The notes under the pieces are model-generated. The model searched no databases. It was not told the DNA's origin and saw only the letters and a program-made list of their open reading frames with translations. 64,000 bases of DNA from Onchocerca volvulus (taxonomy: Eukaryota; Nematoda; Chromadorea; Rhabditida; Onchocercidae), in contig HG738139.1 of assembly GCA_000499405.2 (NCBI GenBank), forward strand, positions 4,612,616-4,676,615, read 5' to 3'. Both the position numbers and the translations under genes were made by a program. Positions 24,601 through 39,300 of the stretch are shown here, piece after piece (the stretch's first letter is position 1; each line of letters begins with the position of its first letter).

Positions 24601-26339
24601 ATCTTGTAAGATCCAAAAATTTTATAATCGAACAACTATTAAGTTAATAATTATCTATTTTACTGCAAAACTTTTTTGTTCAGATCTTACAGTAATTTTT
24701 GTTCTAAAAAGGAGTATTAAAGTTTATTTTAAAAAAAATGTCTTATTTTCATGTGCAAAAATTTATATTTATTTATATGAAAATGTAAGTATAAATTTTA
24801 TAATTACTATCGCTATTTCATTTTTATTATTCGATTTTTTATTCATTATTATTATTATTTTTGACTTTTCTCACTCATTATTCTATCTTCGAAACTATTT
24901 ATGTTGCAGATAAAAATTTTTCAAAAAAAAATAGTTCCAATAATATCGATTTATATTTTAAGTCATCCATTATTATTTTGAAATTTAATATGCTTATCGT
25001 ACGTTATAATAGATATAACAAAGTCGTTTAAACTATCTTTTAAGATTATTTTTGGGATAAATCTTATATAATTAATATATTGAAATATCAGACTAAAATT
25101 TACCGGAGCAGTTAAATATAAATATATATATTTGCCTTTTGGTGACCTTTGGCATGACCTTTGTAGGTATAAAAAGTTACGATGTAAATTTTGATCAAAA
25201 TTTCGTTCAATGGTTTTTTTTTTTAATTACCACCTAAATTTGACAATTTCAGTTCGAAATCAAAGAAAATTAATGAAATAATTCATTCTCTGCAGGGCAA
25301 TGACCCTTCCAATAGACTGATCATTTTTCTGAGGGTATGTTCTAAAATAATTATAATTGAATACTTTTTATTTAAATTTAAATCAATTTGAAATTAGATG
25401 GTGAAATTTCTTTTTTTCTTCTTGAATTCTGGAATTTTAGCAAATTAATAAGTAATGGTTTCAATTCTAAAAATAAATTGATTGAAACATATTGAGAAAT
25501 ATTTATTAATTCAGCAGAAAATTTTAGAAATGAATTATTGAAATTGATTTTTATTTCAATATACTGCTTCAAATAGTCGTATTTTAGGGGAAAATTTATG
25601 CATCGAATGTTAAAAATCTAGAAAGTGGAAGTTTGCTTCAACTTATTGCTCTTACTACTACTGGGAAACCGATAAGTTTGAATTTAAATGTTTGAATATT
25701 TTCTAATTGTAGCAAAAAATTTAAATAATTGGGCATTATTTTGAAGTTTCATGATCAATGCCACTAACATACAAATAAGAATATTTATTGGTAAAAATTT
25801 GATTTCGATTTAAAAATTTAATTCCATGAGGATTTTTCTTTTCTATCAAATACTGTTCTAACAAATTGTATTCCATTTTCGCGTAAGATAGCAAAAATAT
25901 TTTAATGAATGATTTAAATTGAAAAATTTATTGAAATTTTTTGAATTTTAAAAATTTGGAAAAGTAATTTGATTTATTTAATATTTAATCTTCAAGAAAT
26001 AAGCCAAAAATCTTTAGGTATATTAGGGGTCGAGGATGTCCATCCACTTCGACACATACAAATGGCACAAATAAATGAAATCTTTGGGGAACAATTGATT
26101 GAAATTCCTCCCGAATTACAAATTATTCAACGATCATATTGGGTAATTTTTCCTAAATTTCCAAGTATTTTATCACAATTTTAAATTTTTCATAAAAAAC
26201 AAAAAAGAAAAAACAAAAAACAAAAATTAGAAAAAAATTATTCCAGAACAAAGATAAAAGTGTGGATGATACCGTTGATTATGGTGGTTGTCCAGTAATG
26301 GCAAAAGCCCGACAAATGGCAATGAAAGATGAACTTTGA
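18697..26339 (+). CDS. ER-resident multi-thioredoxin-fold protein with KDEL tail (5' end unresolved)
   Basis: Sixteen exons join in phase: 18697-18791, 19193-19321, 19366-19463, 19856-19938, 20278-20355, 20987-21080, 21280-21496, 21944-22181, 22712-22773, 23181-23325, 23851-23971, 24321-24475, 25253-25334, 25588-25675, 25997-26142 and 26247-26339. They give about 640 residues, ending ...QMAMKDEL, a consensus ER-retrieval signal. Several stretches have thioredoxin-fold rhythm: SPVTLLLCKNNEFL, FHWLIIDDP, then FILFWNI ... GALACHEFGELCNDY ... YHTIFVFKK, later PAITIGIFDDR and PLILFVDVG. No CXXC active site is visible, so it is probably not an oxidoreductase. A chaperone or scaffold role in the ER is inferred. 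The layout recalls TXNDC16 (ERp90) or the redox-inactive PDI relatives, but assignment is tentative. The first exon with signal peptide is missing; 16028 onward is a weak candidate. Confidence 0.72.
20807..20899 (+). repeat. Tandem repeat, 26-bp unit, about 3.6 copies
   Basis: Units begin at 20807, 20833, 20859 and 20885 (partial). Each reads roughly GTGCATAACGTAATTTTACG plus TGATTT. Each full unit contains a short palindrome, ACGTAA-TT-TTACGT, or a one-base variant. The array lies in an intron of the KDEL gene. Confidence 0.85.
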
Positions 26340-26583
26340 CATTTGCTCATTTATATATTAGATATAATACGAATCAATTATTCAATTTTTGAGATAAATT
26401 TTCGAGAATTTTTATTTTAGGATTGATAATATTGTTTCAGAATTTGAAAAATAATATTTTAATTTATTGTGAAATTGAAATTTTTACATTTTTTATTTAC
26501 TTATCTGTAATGATAATTATTTCAATTTGCAACACAATCGTCATTTTTTTGCACATTTCTTAGCAATTATTAAATAATAGTTG

Positions 26584-26589
26584 AATAAA
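26584..26589 (+). terminator. AATAAA polyadenylation signal of the KDEL gene
   Basis: AATAAA about 245 bases past the stop codon, followed by more A-rich sequence. 26340-27300 is the narrow gap between two convergent genes and holds no other feature I can support. Confidence 0.4.
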
Positions 26590-27300
26590 AATAAAAAATT
26601 CATAATAATATACTTCACTTGTTTCAATCTTTCAGATTTATTGCCTTGCTTTTCCAAAAGATGTGATATTTATGTTACCATTTCATCGATTTCTTTAAAT
26701 TAACAGAATTTATTGGTTTACTAATCATTTATTTTAATTTATCGATGGATTTAAAAACTTTTAAAAAAGTTGAATTTTCTCTGTATTCATTAAAGCAATT
26801 ACCGTAGCAGTTGAAAATTAATTGAAATTTGTTTACCAAATCCAATTCAGAAGCACAACCTCATATTTTAAATTTTGCTTCAATTTTTTAATTTTCAAAA
26901 TTCATATTTATTTAATTCATTTCTACTATTTTTACTTTTTCAGCAAATTTGTGTTGAAACAAACAAATTATAATGATAATTTCTTTTATTGCTTCAATAA
27001 ATTCGAAATACAATCAATAAATGATAACAAAATTTCAGCAAAAAATTTATTTCTTCACATATGGAACTGATTTAGACGATTATTTTTTCAATCAAGAATT
27101 TCATTTTCAAAAATCAATTAGCGAAATTAAAAAAAAATAAAATTTCTTAGTTAATGATAATTATAATAAGTAAGGCACACAATAATACAATGATAGAAAT
27201 AATTTAAAAAAAAAAAAAAAAAGAAGAAAAAATACCGCTTCATCAGAATAGAAAGATGAAATTTATATGACACTTAAATGATACTAATTAGCACCAACCG

Positions 27301-30300
27301 TTACTGTACAAAATGCATCAAAGTTGGCAAAATGATTATTATCAGCCAATTCCATAAACTTGGTAAAGTACCACACATTTGTCCTGATTCTGAAAAGAAA
27401 AGAAAAAAAGGTTATCAATTATTTCCACTAAATTTTTTTTTTCCTCAAAAAAGTCATATTAATAAATTTTGCAATGAAATTTTACATAATTTCATTGAAA
27501 AAAGTATGTTTTTATAGAAGAAATATATTTTTATTCTGCTTATTTTCTGAATTCATTATTTTTTAACTTTTTTTTTTCATTCTAAAGAGAAAAGTTGCGA
27601 TAAAAGAAGAAATTAAGAACCAATAAAATAAATTTAGATTTTACAAAAAAAATTCAATATTTCGGCAGAAATAATACCTTTCATTTTCCATTTTTTATCC
27701 TTAACTTCAGCTTTTGGTTCAGGTTCCGGGGATGAATCCGGAGATTTTTGCACAGAAGAAGTAGAATTAGTTGATTCATTATCTGCATTAGTTGGTTCTG
27801 GATTCGGTTCCGGAATTGATAGCACTGTCGATGACATATCTGACCTCCAACCAAGTTCAATATCGGATGTAGAAGTTGATTCCGATTGTGACATAGTTTG
27901 AAATTCGAATTCCGGTAGCGGAATATTTGTAGTAGTTGTCTCGGAAAAGTTGTCAGATGCTAACGAACTAGCATCAGATTCCGGATTCGGGAACGATGAA
28001 GCCGTAATAATGAAAGGTTGAATGGTAGTGGAACTAAGTGATGATACAGTTTGATCGATTGAGATATGTGTTGGACCGGAATCAAGTGAGAAATCTTCGT
28101 CCATTTTCGTATCTTTCATCGAACCGGATCCGGAAATCGAACAATTCGGATGAAACTTTCGAACCCATATGTGAAGCATGCTCACAACATGCATTAGAGC
28201 TTGCTCGGTGCATTGTGCCGATAATTCAGGTGCTGCACAAGAAAGCATACTTTCTAGGCTGTAAATTAAATTTATCTTCAAATTAAAATTTAAGTTCTTT
28301 GAAATTTTAATTTTTTGCTAAAATTTCAATTTTAAATTCCATGTATATAATTTTGTGCAATTGCTGATTTTCTAATTCTTTAGGAGAATTGCAAAAAAAA
28401 AAAATTTTTTTTCATTCCCATTAAATCAAATCTTATAAATGATTCATTGTTACTGAAATTTTTGAAATTCCAATGAAATGTTTTTAATGAATTGTCATCC
28501 GTTTTCCATTGATAATATAATAAAAATCATCTCATTAACATAAAAAATATGATAGAAATGGTTTTCAGAAAAAAAAAGTTCATTTTTTAAAATTCAATTT
28601 ATGATAGAAATAATTTTAAAAAATATGCTAATTTAATTTATTGTAGAAATAATTTAATAAAAAAAAACAAAAAATAATTCAATAAATTTGGATAAATTCA
28701 ATTTAAACTATGATAATTTAAAAAATCATTCAATTAATGCACTTTTTAATGATTAAATAGACATATTAATTAATTAATTAAAAATTAATAAATTAATGAC
28801 TAATACTGAACTAACGTTGAGCAAATTTTTTGTGAACTATCCTTGGCCAATAAATCTATGCCAACAAATGGTTCATGACATTTTTGGCCAATTTCACTAT
28901 TGATAAATTGGGTAAGACAAGGTAGGAAAGATTTCGTCGTCGATTCTTCATTTCCACAAATTGTTTGAAAAAGTGCTATATTTGCTGATGAGATAGGCTC
29001 CACACGACATGTCATATTTGTTATGCAATTTTCGTAATCTTTTGTTACTTCACAAAATTCATCCCATTGTGAATTATTCCTGTAATTTCGAAACAAATAA
29101 AAAAATTTTTGTTAAATAAATTCCTAAAATATTTAATTTCGCAATAATAACTGTAAAATTTATTTTTCCTTTTTTCAAATTACAAAAAAACATATCATAA
29201 TATATCTAAAAATCAAAATTTCTATAGAAATATTTGTACATATAAATTGTTTTTACTTGATGTAAAACTTATCAATTAATTTGAAAATAATTTGAAATTG
29301 AAGAAATTAAATAGGAAACGAAAATTAAATAGAAATTAAAGAAAATAATTTAATATCCACCATCTTTAAATATCCTCTATATAATGAAATTTTAACAATT
29401 TTCAATAATAATTGTGAAATTATTTTTTTTTCGTTCAAATTACACGAAATATTTCTTAATATATTTAAAAAATTGAAATTTATATATTAATATATGTGTA
29501 TGTATATTGTTTTTTACTTACTATAATACATGGTAATTAATTTAAAATTAAAGAAATTAGAAAGAAAAGAGAAATTGAAGAAAATAATTTAGATATTCCC
29601 CATTTATATTCCTCTATATTTAACTATCCTTTATGCATTAATTTGAAATTAAAAAAATCAAAAAATTGAAATTAAAAAATAATTTAAATATCCCCCATAT
29701 TTATATGTATGTATATGAATATTGTTTTTGCTCGATGTAAAACTTGATGAAATATTATGATTCCCTTATTTAATAAAAATTGAAGATTTAAGGAATAATA
29801 AATCATTCGAGAGAATTTAAATAAAGGAATGAGAACAGGTAGCATTTGCTCGGTGCATAACAAATTTTAATCATCAACAAAATCCCTTCCAGGCTATTGT
29901 GATATTAGTAATTCCTCGCCATTTCTAGTAACACACACATCAAGAATGATATGATAAGCTGATAAAAGAAGTTAATAATTTAATGAAAAGAGAAAGATTA
30001 TTCATCTAACAATAGTAATTAATAACCTGATAAATGAAAATGGTGTAAAGGTGAAACGTTCAATCAAGCTTTCACATTGCAAATACTCGATTATATCATT
30101 TTCGGCACAACTGGTTTTTATCGATGCTACAGGAACTTGTATATTGCATGATTTATTTAACTATAATAATGATAATTAATTTCTATTAAATTATGATTTA
30201 AAAATTGAAAAAAGTTGCTTGAAAAAATTAATTATTCGAAAGAAATTGGGAAAATTATTAAAAAATTAAAAATTTTCGTATTTGCATCTTTTTCCTTTTC

Positions 30301-33300
30301 AATTGGAAAAATAAAAACATTAAAGTTTTCTGGATTTTTTTAAACTTGATGAAATTAATTTAAAAATGAATAAATTAAAGAATATATAAATTATATCTTA
30401 CTTCATTAGCAAATATGTGCATTCCATCGAATGATAATGTCAGTGCTTCATTTCCGCAGGTATTATAAATTTGCGATGCGACGCAATTCGCAACATTTGC
30501 AAGAAATGAGCATTGTTGCTCCAATGTTGTTGTCAAGAATGATGCTAGGCATTTTGATCCCTAATGATAATTTTTTAATTTCTAAGAACAAGAACTTTTT
30601 TAATTGGGAAGAAGAGAAGAAATTTGCTTGACTAATAAGAAAAAAATCTTTTAATTAATAAAAAGGAAAAAAAAACAAAAAATGTCTTTTTTTCGAATTA
30701 TCTTCTATATTTTATCATTCTTAAATTAAGTTAATATATTCTTCAAAAACGAAAACGAAATAGAATTGGAAAATTTTTAAAACAAAATATAAAATATATA
30801 AAAGAGAAAATAAAAAAAATCATTTTTTTTTTTTGAAATCAGATATGCTTCATTATTTCATTATATATATACTTTTTTGTTTTTTAACCATAATTTTTGA
30901 GTTTTTTTCTTTTCATAAAGAAATTACAATTAATTTTTAAAAATCGCAAGGTTTTTAATGATAACAATGAAATAATACCTCTGATGAAGTGATAACAGAT
31001 GTAAGACATGTGGAATGCTTTTTGTACGTATCACGTCGCATACAAATAAATTCAATTAGTGCCTTTAATGCTTTTTGTTTATTTGTTTCACATATCGGAT
31101 ATGAACAGGTGGTTAATTTTGATGCTTCAATGCATAACTGAAAAAATAATTAAAATGAAATTTATTTTTTTTTTCAACAATTTCTTAAATTAAATTTTTT
31201 AATTTATGTAAATTTTTCCCATTAAAAGAAAAATGAAATAATTAGTTTATTAATTTTATTTTATTTTCTTACTTTTTATAAGCTTGCGAAAATTAGCAAT
31301 AAATGCACGTAACATGTAATAATGAGTATTCGCAATTTCACTTGAAATGGAATTATTCCAAAAAAAAGAAAAAAAAGTGCGTATTTTTTTTAGCAAAAAA
31401 AACAGAAAATTAATATTTTTTGTGAATTTTTAAAATTAAATATTCTTAGCAGAGATATAAGGGGAAAATAATGTTCATATCTTGCGAACTTGGAAAAAAA
31501 AACGAATTTGACTGCGAACGTTTACGAAATTACAGAATATAATGAATACAAAATTTTACTGCTAATTGGTACTTGCTGTAGAATTTAGACCCTGTGTTTA
31601 AGAAATCTTGTTCTGGAAGGTAGATATTTACAACCTCAGAAGTGGTACTTTCTCCATGTCATAAATATATATATGTATAAACTGAATATTAATTTTTCAA
31701 ATTAAAAAACTTGAAATTAAGAATATTTTTGAACTTTTTGACAAAATTTAAAATCCTTTAAATAAATTAATTACTGTATCGATGTTGGATGGATCTCTTA
31801 GCAATGCAATTGGTAACATTCGATAATTTTGATAAAAATCTCCGATACATTCCGAATGTTTCTGTTGCACTTCACCAACACATTCTTGCTTCATATCATG
31901 ATTAGCTGATATTAATTGATCATTAAGTGAAACTGGACAAATATCCGTTGCGCTAATTGCACGTAACACGTTTATAGGTGTTTGACCACAATGTTTTACA
32001 ACAATATCCTCAACACAATTGATAAATTGCGGTAAAACACGACGTAATGCATGAAGATTAAAGTGTTTCAACGTTGCTATCGTTGATCGTAAACATTTGC
32101 CAAATTCAGCTATTGATGCCTGAAATATAGATGAGTAATTAAATTTCAAAAAATAATTAGTATTAATTAATATCCTAACTTGGTTTTCAAAAATGAGGGG
32201 TTTTAATTAATGTTTTAATTCGGCTATTAACCTGTAAAATAGATAATTAAATAAATTTCAAAAAATAATTAATATTAAATTAACATTTTAATAAAAATTA
32301 GTTAGAGATATTTATTCCGTAACAAATTTTTATTATTTTCCATGTAATAATTGTGAAACAAATTTCACTTTAATCATTTATTTCCATCTAAGGAAAATAG
32401 TTAATAAAATTAAGATTAGAAAGAATAATTAAATAATAAACATTTGCAAAATTACAATTTTATGTTGCAATTTTTTAAAATATCATATAACTTGTCCAAT
32501 TTTCAATTTTTTTTTATTGTTGGCATAAATATTACTGTTTAAAATTTCGAAATATTTTGCGTTTAATTCAATTTGATTTTTTTAAAACAATTTAAAATAC
32601 AACTATATGCTTCTTTTTTTCATAAAAAGTCTACAAATATTAAAGTAATTGCTTGTCTCACAAAAAAATTTGTATACATGAATTAAAAAATTTTTAATTA
32701 TCGATTTCAAAATATATTTTAAAATGAAACAGGGAAAAGAAGAAGGAAATTGGAAGTATAATATTGAAAAATAAGCAAAACCTGTCTGAAAACACAAGCT
32801 AAATTATCATCGATAGCTTTGGCAGTATCAGCTTGATCACAAATTCCAACACCAGCTTGGATTAGACAACTTGAAACAGTACATTGTTGTTCGGATTGTT
32901 TTTCTATTATTGGCCTTAAACAATGCTTGAATTCGTTCGTCAAATTGCAACCTTTCGCAAATACGGGAGCCAAATATTTAACATTCGCCAAAAATTTTTG
33001 CAATCCACCCTGTAAATTTGATGAAATATAAACTTAGAAATAATAAAATTAATTAAAATTATATTCCATTATTGCAATTTATTATGTTCCGTTATGCAAT
33101 TAAATCCATTAAAATATTCTGTAAAATTAATTAGTCCTTGTTCGTTGTCAAATTAATTTACCACCAAATAAGTGTTTTAATTAAGAATGAAATCAAAAGA
33201 CTTGTTTACCTCAAATAATTCATCAATTCTGGTTGTTAATTCGTTAATTGGTACAGCACACTGATCGATAAGAGCATTTTGTTCAGCAGTACAATTATAA

Positions 33301-36300
33301 CCCACTATTGATTTGGCTGTAGAAGCATTTTTTTTTTTTTAATTTATAATTTCAAATTTAATTTTACATAAAACGAGAATTTCATTAAAATTTGGGCACA
33401 AAAATTATACTTAGAAGAAAAATAACTATCTAGTCATTTGAAAAAAAAGTGGAAAAATTCATTTTTTCATATCAAATATTATCTTACAAAGACATTTAAA
33501 AGTTTCGTTTAACATTAGATATATAATTAAATAATTGGATAATTCAGATGAATGTAATTAAATTAAATATTATTAAATAATTGATTAGTATTAGTTATGT
33601 AATTAAATGGTGTGATTAATGATTAAATTGAATAATTCATTAAACATAAAGTAATTAATCAAATATTGGATATTGTTATCTGAATGCGAAAATCCACAAG
33701 CCACACATTTAAATGATATTTATTAAGATAGAAATTCAATAATTTACTTAAATAAAAGTATTGCGTTTAATTGATAATTCAAATGAATAAATTAGAAAAT
33801 GATTGAGAAAATAATTAAATATATGAAAAAATAGTATGAAATTGACTAGGTTAGTGATAAGTAAATAGATAAGATAAATAAGTAAACGATAAAAAATAAC
33901 TTAGACTGCAATTCAACAGGATAATTAATGCTAAATGATTTCGAATTAAATTACTTGTTTAATTGCAAAAATCAAAAAAATCACAATCACAATTTTTAAT
34001 TACATTTTTGATAAAAACTTTTAGGTAGATTAAATTTTAAAAAAAAATCGGATTTTTTAAATTATTAAAATTCGATTTTTAATTTCACATTTAAAATTTT
34101 AACATAATACTTACCATTATGTTGCATTCCAATTTTGCATTTTGGATCAACGACGCTTAAAAATTTACTAATATAATCGGTAACAAATTGTGCTCCAAGT
34201 TGGCCACATTTCTCATTAATTGTAGGTACTGAGCAAGCAAGCAATTTATTAGAACTTTGGCAAGCTATTTGAGGTGAACTACGTGAAAATTCACTCACGC
34301 ATTTACGAATTTGTTCACGTGTAGTCACTTTACGGACGCATTGCCGTACCTAAAATTATTTATTAAATTCTTGTCTTGTTATCAATTGCTAATTTTATCT
34401 TATTAATCACTTTCACTTGATTAATTATCTTCTATAATTCAATTCACTGATCAATTCGAATCTGATCTTTTTTAATTTGCAATTAATTAATCGCATTTTA
34501 AATATTTTTTTTTACCATCCTACTTTTCCTGATTTCGATCTTATTTTTATCGTTCTTCTCCTCGGTTCCGTTTTCATCTTTCTTCACCTACAATATTCCG
34601 ATTTGGTGTTCTAAATTTTACCTGAGTATATACGTTATATCCGGTACCACAGGCAAAATCGAACATAGCTATCATTCCCTTGGCCCATAACGGATGACAA
34701 CTAATATTAGCTTGGCAATTTTTAAATTCGACGAATTGCTTGCAAGCTGCATCAATTTGTTTAGGATGTTTAATGACAGCCAAGGGATGAGGCTGGAAAG
34801 TTGTGATAGATTCGATGCATGCCGCAAATTGTTTTTGTTCCGTCGGTGGACAGCCCATTGTAGATTGTGATGTGTGTTGAACTTAAAAAAAAAGCAACAA
34901 AATGAATTAATATAAAAAACTGAAAAGCTCTTCTAAACTTTTATTCAACAATAATTTGTTAAATTTAAATTAAAAATAATAATTAATCTGAAAAATGATA
35001 ACTTATTAATTTCATAATTACTTTGGAATACTTTATTTTTTATATTCAAAACAGCTACTTAAAAAAAAAAAAAAAGAAACCATGGAATGATATTATTCCA
35101 TTGAATCAAAAATGATGGCTAAAATTTCGAAAATTTACTTTTACTCAAATTTTTAACTAGTATTGTCTTTTAATTAAGTTAATTGAGGAAAACAGCAAGT
35201 TAATTAAGTAAACATATTGAATGATTTTGTAGTCGAATAATTTCTATGGATGTGCTTATTACTAAAACAAAATCTAATTGAAATTTAATTTATCAACTAT
35301 TTGTATTAGGTAATCTCTTATTATCATTTTTTCAGGAAAGATAAAGTAATGATTATAATTACAAAACAATTAAAATCAGTTTTTTTTGAGTTTCTTTTTT
35401 AAATTATTTTAAAAAAATAACTTTTTTTTTCCTCCCAAGTAAATGAATGAATTAAGAAAAAAGCTTATCATTGGATTAGCAGTAGATATGGAAGTTACTG
35501 GCCGTGCGATAATTTCATCAAAATTCTTTGGACGTTCTTTGGGGCAACCTTCTTCACTTCCTAACTCCACTATCTGCAAATTAAAAATAGTTTACTGTAT
35601 TTATACCATAGTAATAACAACGATAATTTCAATTCCCTATACCGTATTGATAACTATGGTAATTTCAATTCCCTATACTGTATTGATAACTACGGTAATT
35701 TCCATTCCCTATACCGTATTGATAATTACGGTTTTTCTTTAAATTTAGTTTTATGGCTTTCATGCAAATGAAATACGAACCAATTGTCGCAATTGCTGTA
35801 AATTTTGGACAGCTTCTGTTGTACACATTTCGACGAAAATCTTTTCGCCACATTCGAATGCATCGCGAATGAGATAGTATGAATTACAAAGATATGCTTC
35901 CGAATGAATTCCCTGAAATTATGCCCAGAATTTGAAAGATAATAATTATTCATCTGGTAAAAAATTTAAACCAATATTTAATTTCATTTATTTTTTCTTG
36001 TAAAATAAAATAAGATATTTAAAATTTCTCACTAAAAATAAATAAATTTTCAATGAAGAAATGAAAGAAAATATATTATACTTAAAATCTCAACAATATA
36101 AAAAAAATAAAAATAAATGATACAAAAAAATTTTCATATAACATAAAACAGGATTAAAAAAGGAGGGAATAAAAAATCCAATAATTATTTCGTAAATTTA
36201 ATAAATTGGTAGAAATTAAAAAATTTATTATAAAAATGCAACAGATATTTTGTTAATATTATTTCGCATAAAAATTAAAATTTTGATTAAAAAGTTTAGG

Positions 36301-39300
36301 AAAAAATTCATGAAATAATTGTTACAGCAACATTTTACAAATGATTTATATTCCTATTTAATAATTTTGGCAACTTTTGTTGCTTTAAAATGGTTCAATT
36401 TCTAAAATAGCAAATTCCAAATTATATTAAAATTTATTGAATATATTATTGTATCTATTTTATACATGTACATTTCTTCATGATATTCAATTCTAGACGA
36501 AAAATAAGTAAATAATGGATTAGTAAATAAGCAAACAAAAAATAAAAATGTTCAGAATAAATAGAAATTTTTTTGCAAACAAATAGAAATTTTTTTTCTT
36601 TTTTGAAGTCAGAATTTTTGCGACATAATTCAGTTTAGTTTGCAAGATAATCTATTATTAAAAATAAATGATGTAATCAAGAAATGAGCAAATAAATATT
36701 TAAATATTATACTAACTTGGAACTTTTATCAACAAATAAATAGAGAAGTTAATAAATAAATAAATAACCAAACGAATAAATAAGTAAACATACAAATTAG
36801 TAATCCAATTCTAATATATTTATCAAATATGCAAAAAAAAAAGAAAGAAATAGGTAAAATTAACCTGTAACATATTATGTATTGCTAAGCCAAGGCTACT
36901 TAATCCGGATTGACATGAACTGGTACGATGTTTAATCTTCTGAATACATTCGACATTTTCTTGCAATAACGTACGTGAACGTTCACTACAAATAGGTGAT
37001 AATCCGATCCTGAAACAATTCTAATTTATTATATGATATTTGTAGTAAATCGATATTTCTATTATGTATTAAAAATGAAAAGTATTAATTAAATTAATTA
37101 AAAATTGAGTAATATAAACTATACTTTTAATTTCGCTTGCTTATTTACTTGATAAGTTAGATATTAATTTAATTATCTTTTGCTATATCAATTTGATCAG
37201 TAAAAGTGTAAAAAATACGGAATTTTGATATAAAAATTTGAAAAAAATTTAAACGATTAAAAAAAATGTAAATTTTGAAAATCTGACTTAAGATAAGTTC
37301 CTTTTTTTTTTTTTTGCTTTAAAATAGAATATGCCAAATAACTGTGATTTTAATTCAATAATCTGTTTTAAAATAGAATATGCCAAATAACTGTGATTTT
37401 AATTCAATAATCTGTTTTTAAAAATTACAATACCTTGCAAGACTATTTAACGGCGTATTAAATGCACATCGTTTTCCATTCGAGCGAGAAAATACCGTAT
37501 TACTAATACAATTATCATATTTGTTATACAAATTGCAAATTTCCATCATGGTAGTTGAATTTTGTTGACTAATTTCATGCAAAAAATTGAGTCTATTTAA
37601 TTCGACTATTTTTCGATTTACTTCAACAAGTTCGACCAAACATGTTAGCGCCAAATTTTCCTTAAATTATCATTTTTTTTTTTTTAATTAAAGAATTATC
37701 AATAAAAGTACAATTTGATTTTGACAATTTAATAAAATTTGAAATACACTTTGTTAAATAAACTTTTTTTACACTCATTATTTTATCCTTTCGAGATTGA
37801 TCATTCTGATTATTAAAAATTGATGAATATATTAATTAATATAGCTCTATCATTCACGCATACCTGTTCTGAGCTACATCGTTCATTCGTTGGATTTAAT
37901 CGGAATTCATCATTATCGATTGATTTTGCATCGATCACTGCATCTGCATAGCAATGATGCAAAATGAAGTCATCATTTAATGCATCTTGCACTCCTACGA
38001 CAACATTTTGCGCTTCAATCGTGCATGCATCAAGCATTACACGTAATGCACAATCAATATTGTTACTAAATTGCTCCAACGCATTGCAAATTGTTGAATT
38101 TATTGGCTGAAATATTTATTTGATTTTAAAATGTGAAATTTTATATTAAAATACTGATATGTTATTAATTAATTAATTTTATATTAAAATACTGATATGT
38201 TATTAATTAATTAATTTAATTTGGTTTCTAGTAGTGATATTATTATCAGATAATTTCATATGCATTGATGGTATTGTCAATACTTGTAAAATATAACAAT
38301 ATCATTATCAAAAATATTACATGTAAGATCATCATTTAACTGATCATTATTAGCATTACATGTAATTATCAAGAGGTCATTATTATTGATTTTATAGAGA
38401 AGAATATTAGTGTCATTATTACATATATATATTACATTTTCTATTATTATATTTCAGATTGTAATGTAATGAAATTTCCTTCGAAGATTAGTAATAATAA
38501 AAAATAAATGAAAAAGTTTTCAACTTAATTTCTGACTTAATTAAAAATTGTTAACAATAAAAAATGGAAGTTTTTATCTGAGACGAAAGTTTTGCATAGA
38601 GAGATCTTTTGGGAAAAAAAGATTTGAAGTTTTTAAATAAATTTTTATTTCAAAAAATTTTAGTAGAAATATTAATCAGTCTATTAACAGTAGTAATAGT
38701 GATAATATTATTATTGGCAATAATAATAATAATAGGAAATAATGGTAAATTTATTAGTACTGGAAATATAGTAAATTGTTTACCTTTTGATTACATTGAA
38801 CTAAAGTTGATGATGCATTAATGAAGCATTGTTTTTGTTGGACTAATTTTTCTTGATATTCACAAACAACACGATAGATTGGTTTCCATTCCGTTTTATT
38901 ATTGATTTGTGAACAAATCGTATTAACTTCACTGAACATATGCAATACATTGAATGGTATGCCATCATCTTCTACGCTGATACTATCATCTAAATTAATT
39001 GGATTAATTAAATTTGATAGATGAAAAAATATTCATGAGAAGTAATACAAAGTATTATTTCTCAAACAAATTTTGAAATTAACTCTATTTTAGCTACCTC
39101 TATATAGTATCATATTCTATTATTTAAGAAATTATACCGATTACCGTATTTCGACATACCATGCCGTTTATTCGTTGCATAAATTTTAATTTTCAAACAA
39201 TAAACTTTGAACTTTCGTCTATGCATTTCTTCAATTTTGATTATTTAAATTGAATTATCAATACTCAAAACACTAGAATTCAAATATGTTTTTTAGTAAA

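Noticed and set aside
28038..28286. Plus-strand open frame of 82 codons
   Set aside because: Antisense to the Ser/Thr/Pro-rich stalk exon; biased composition keeps the frame open.
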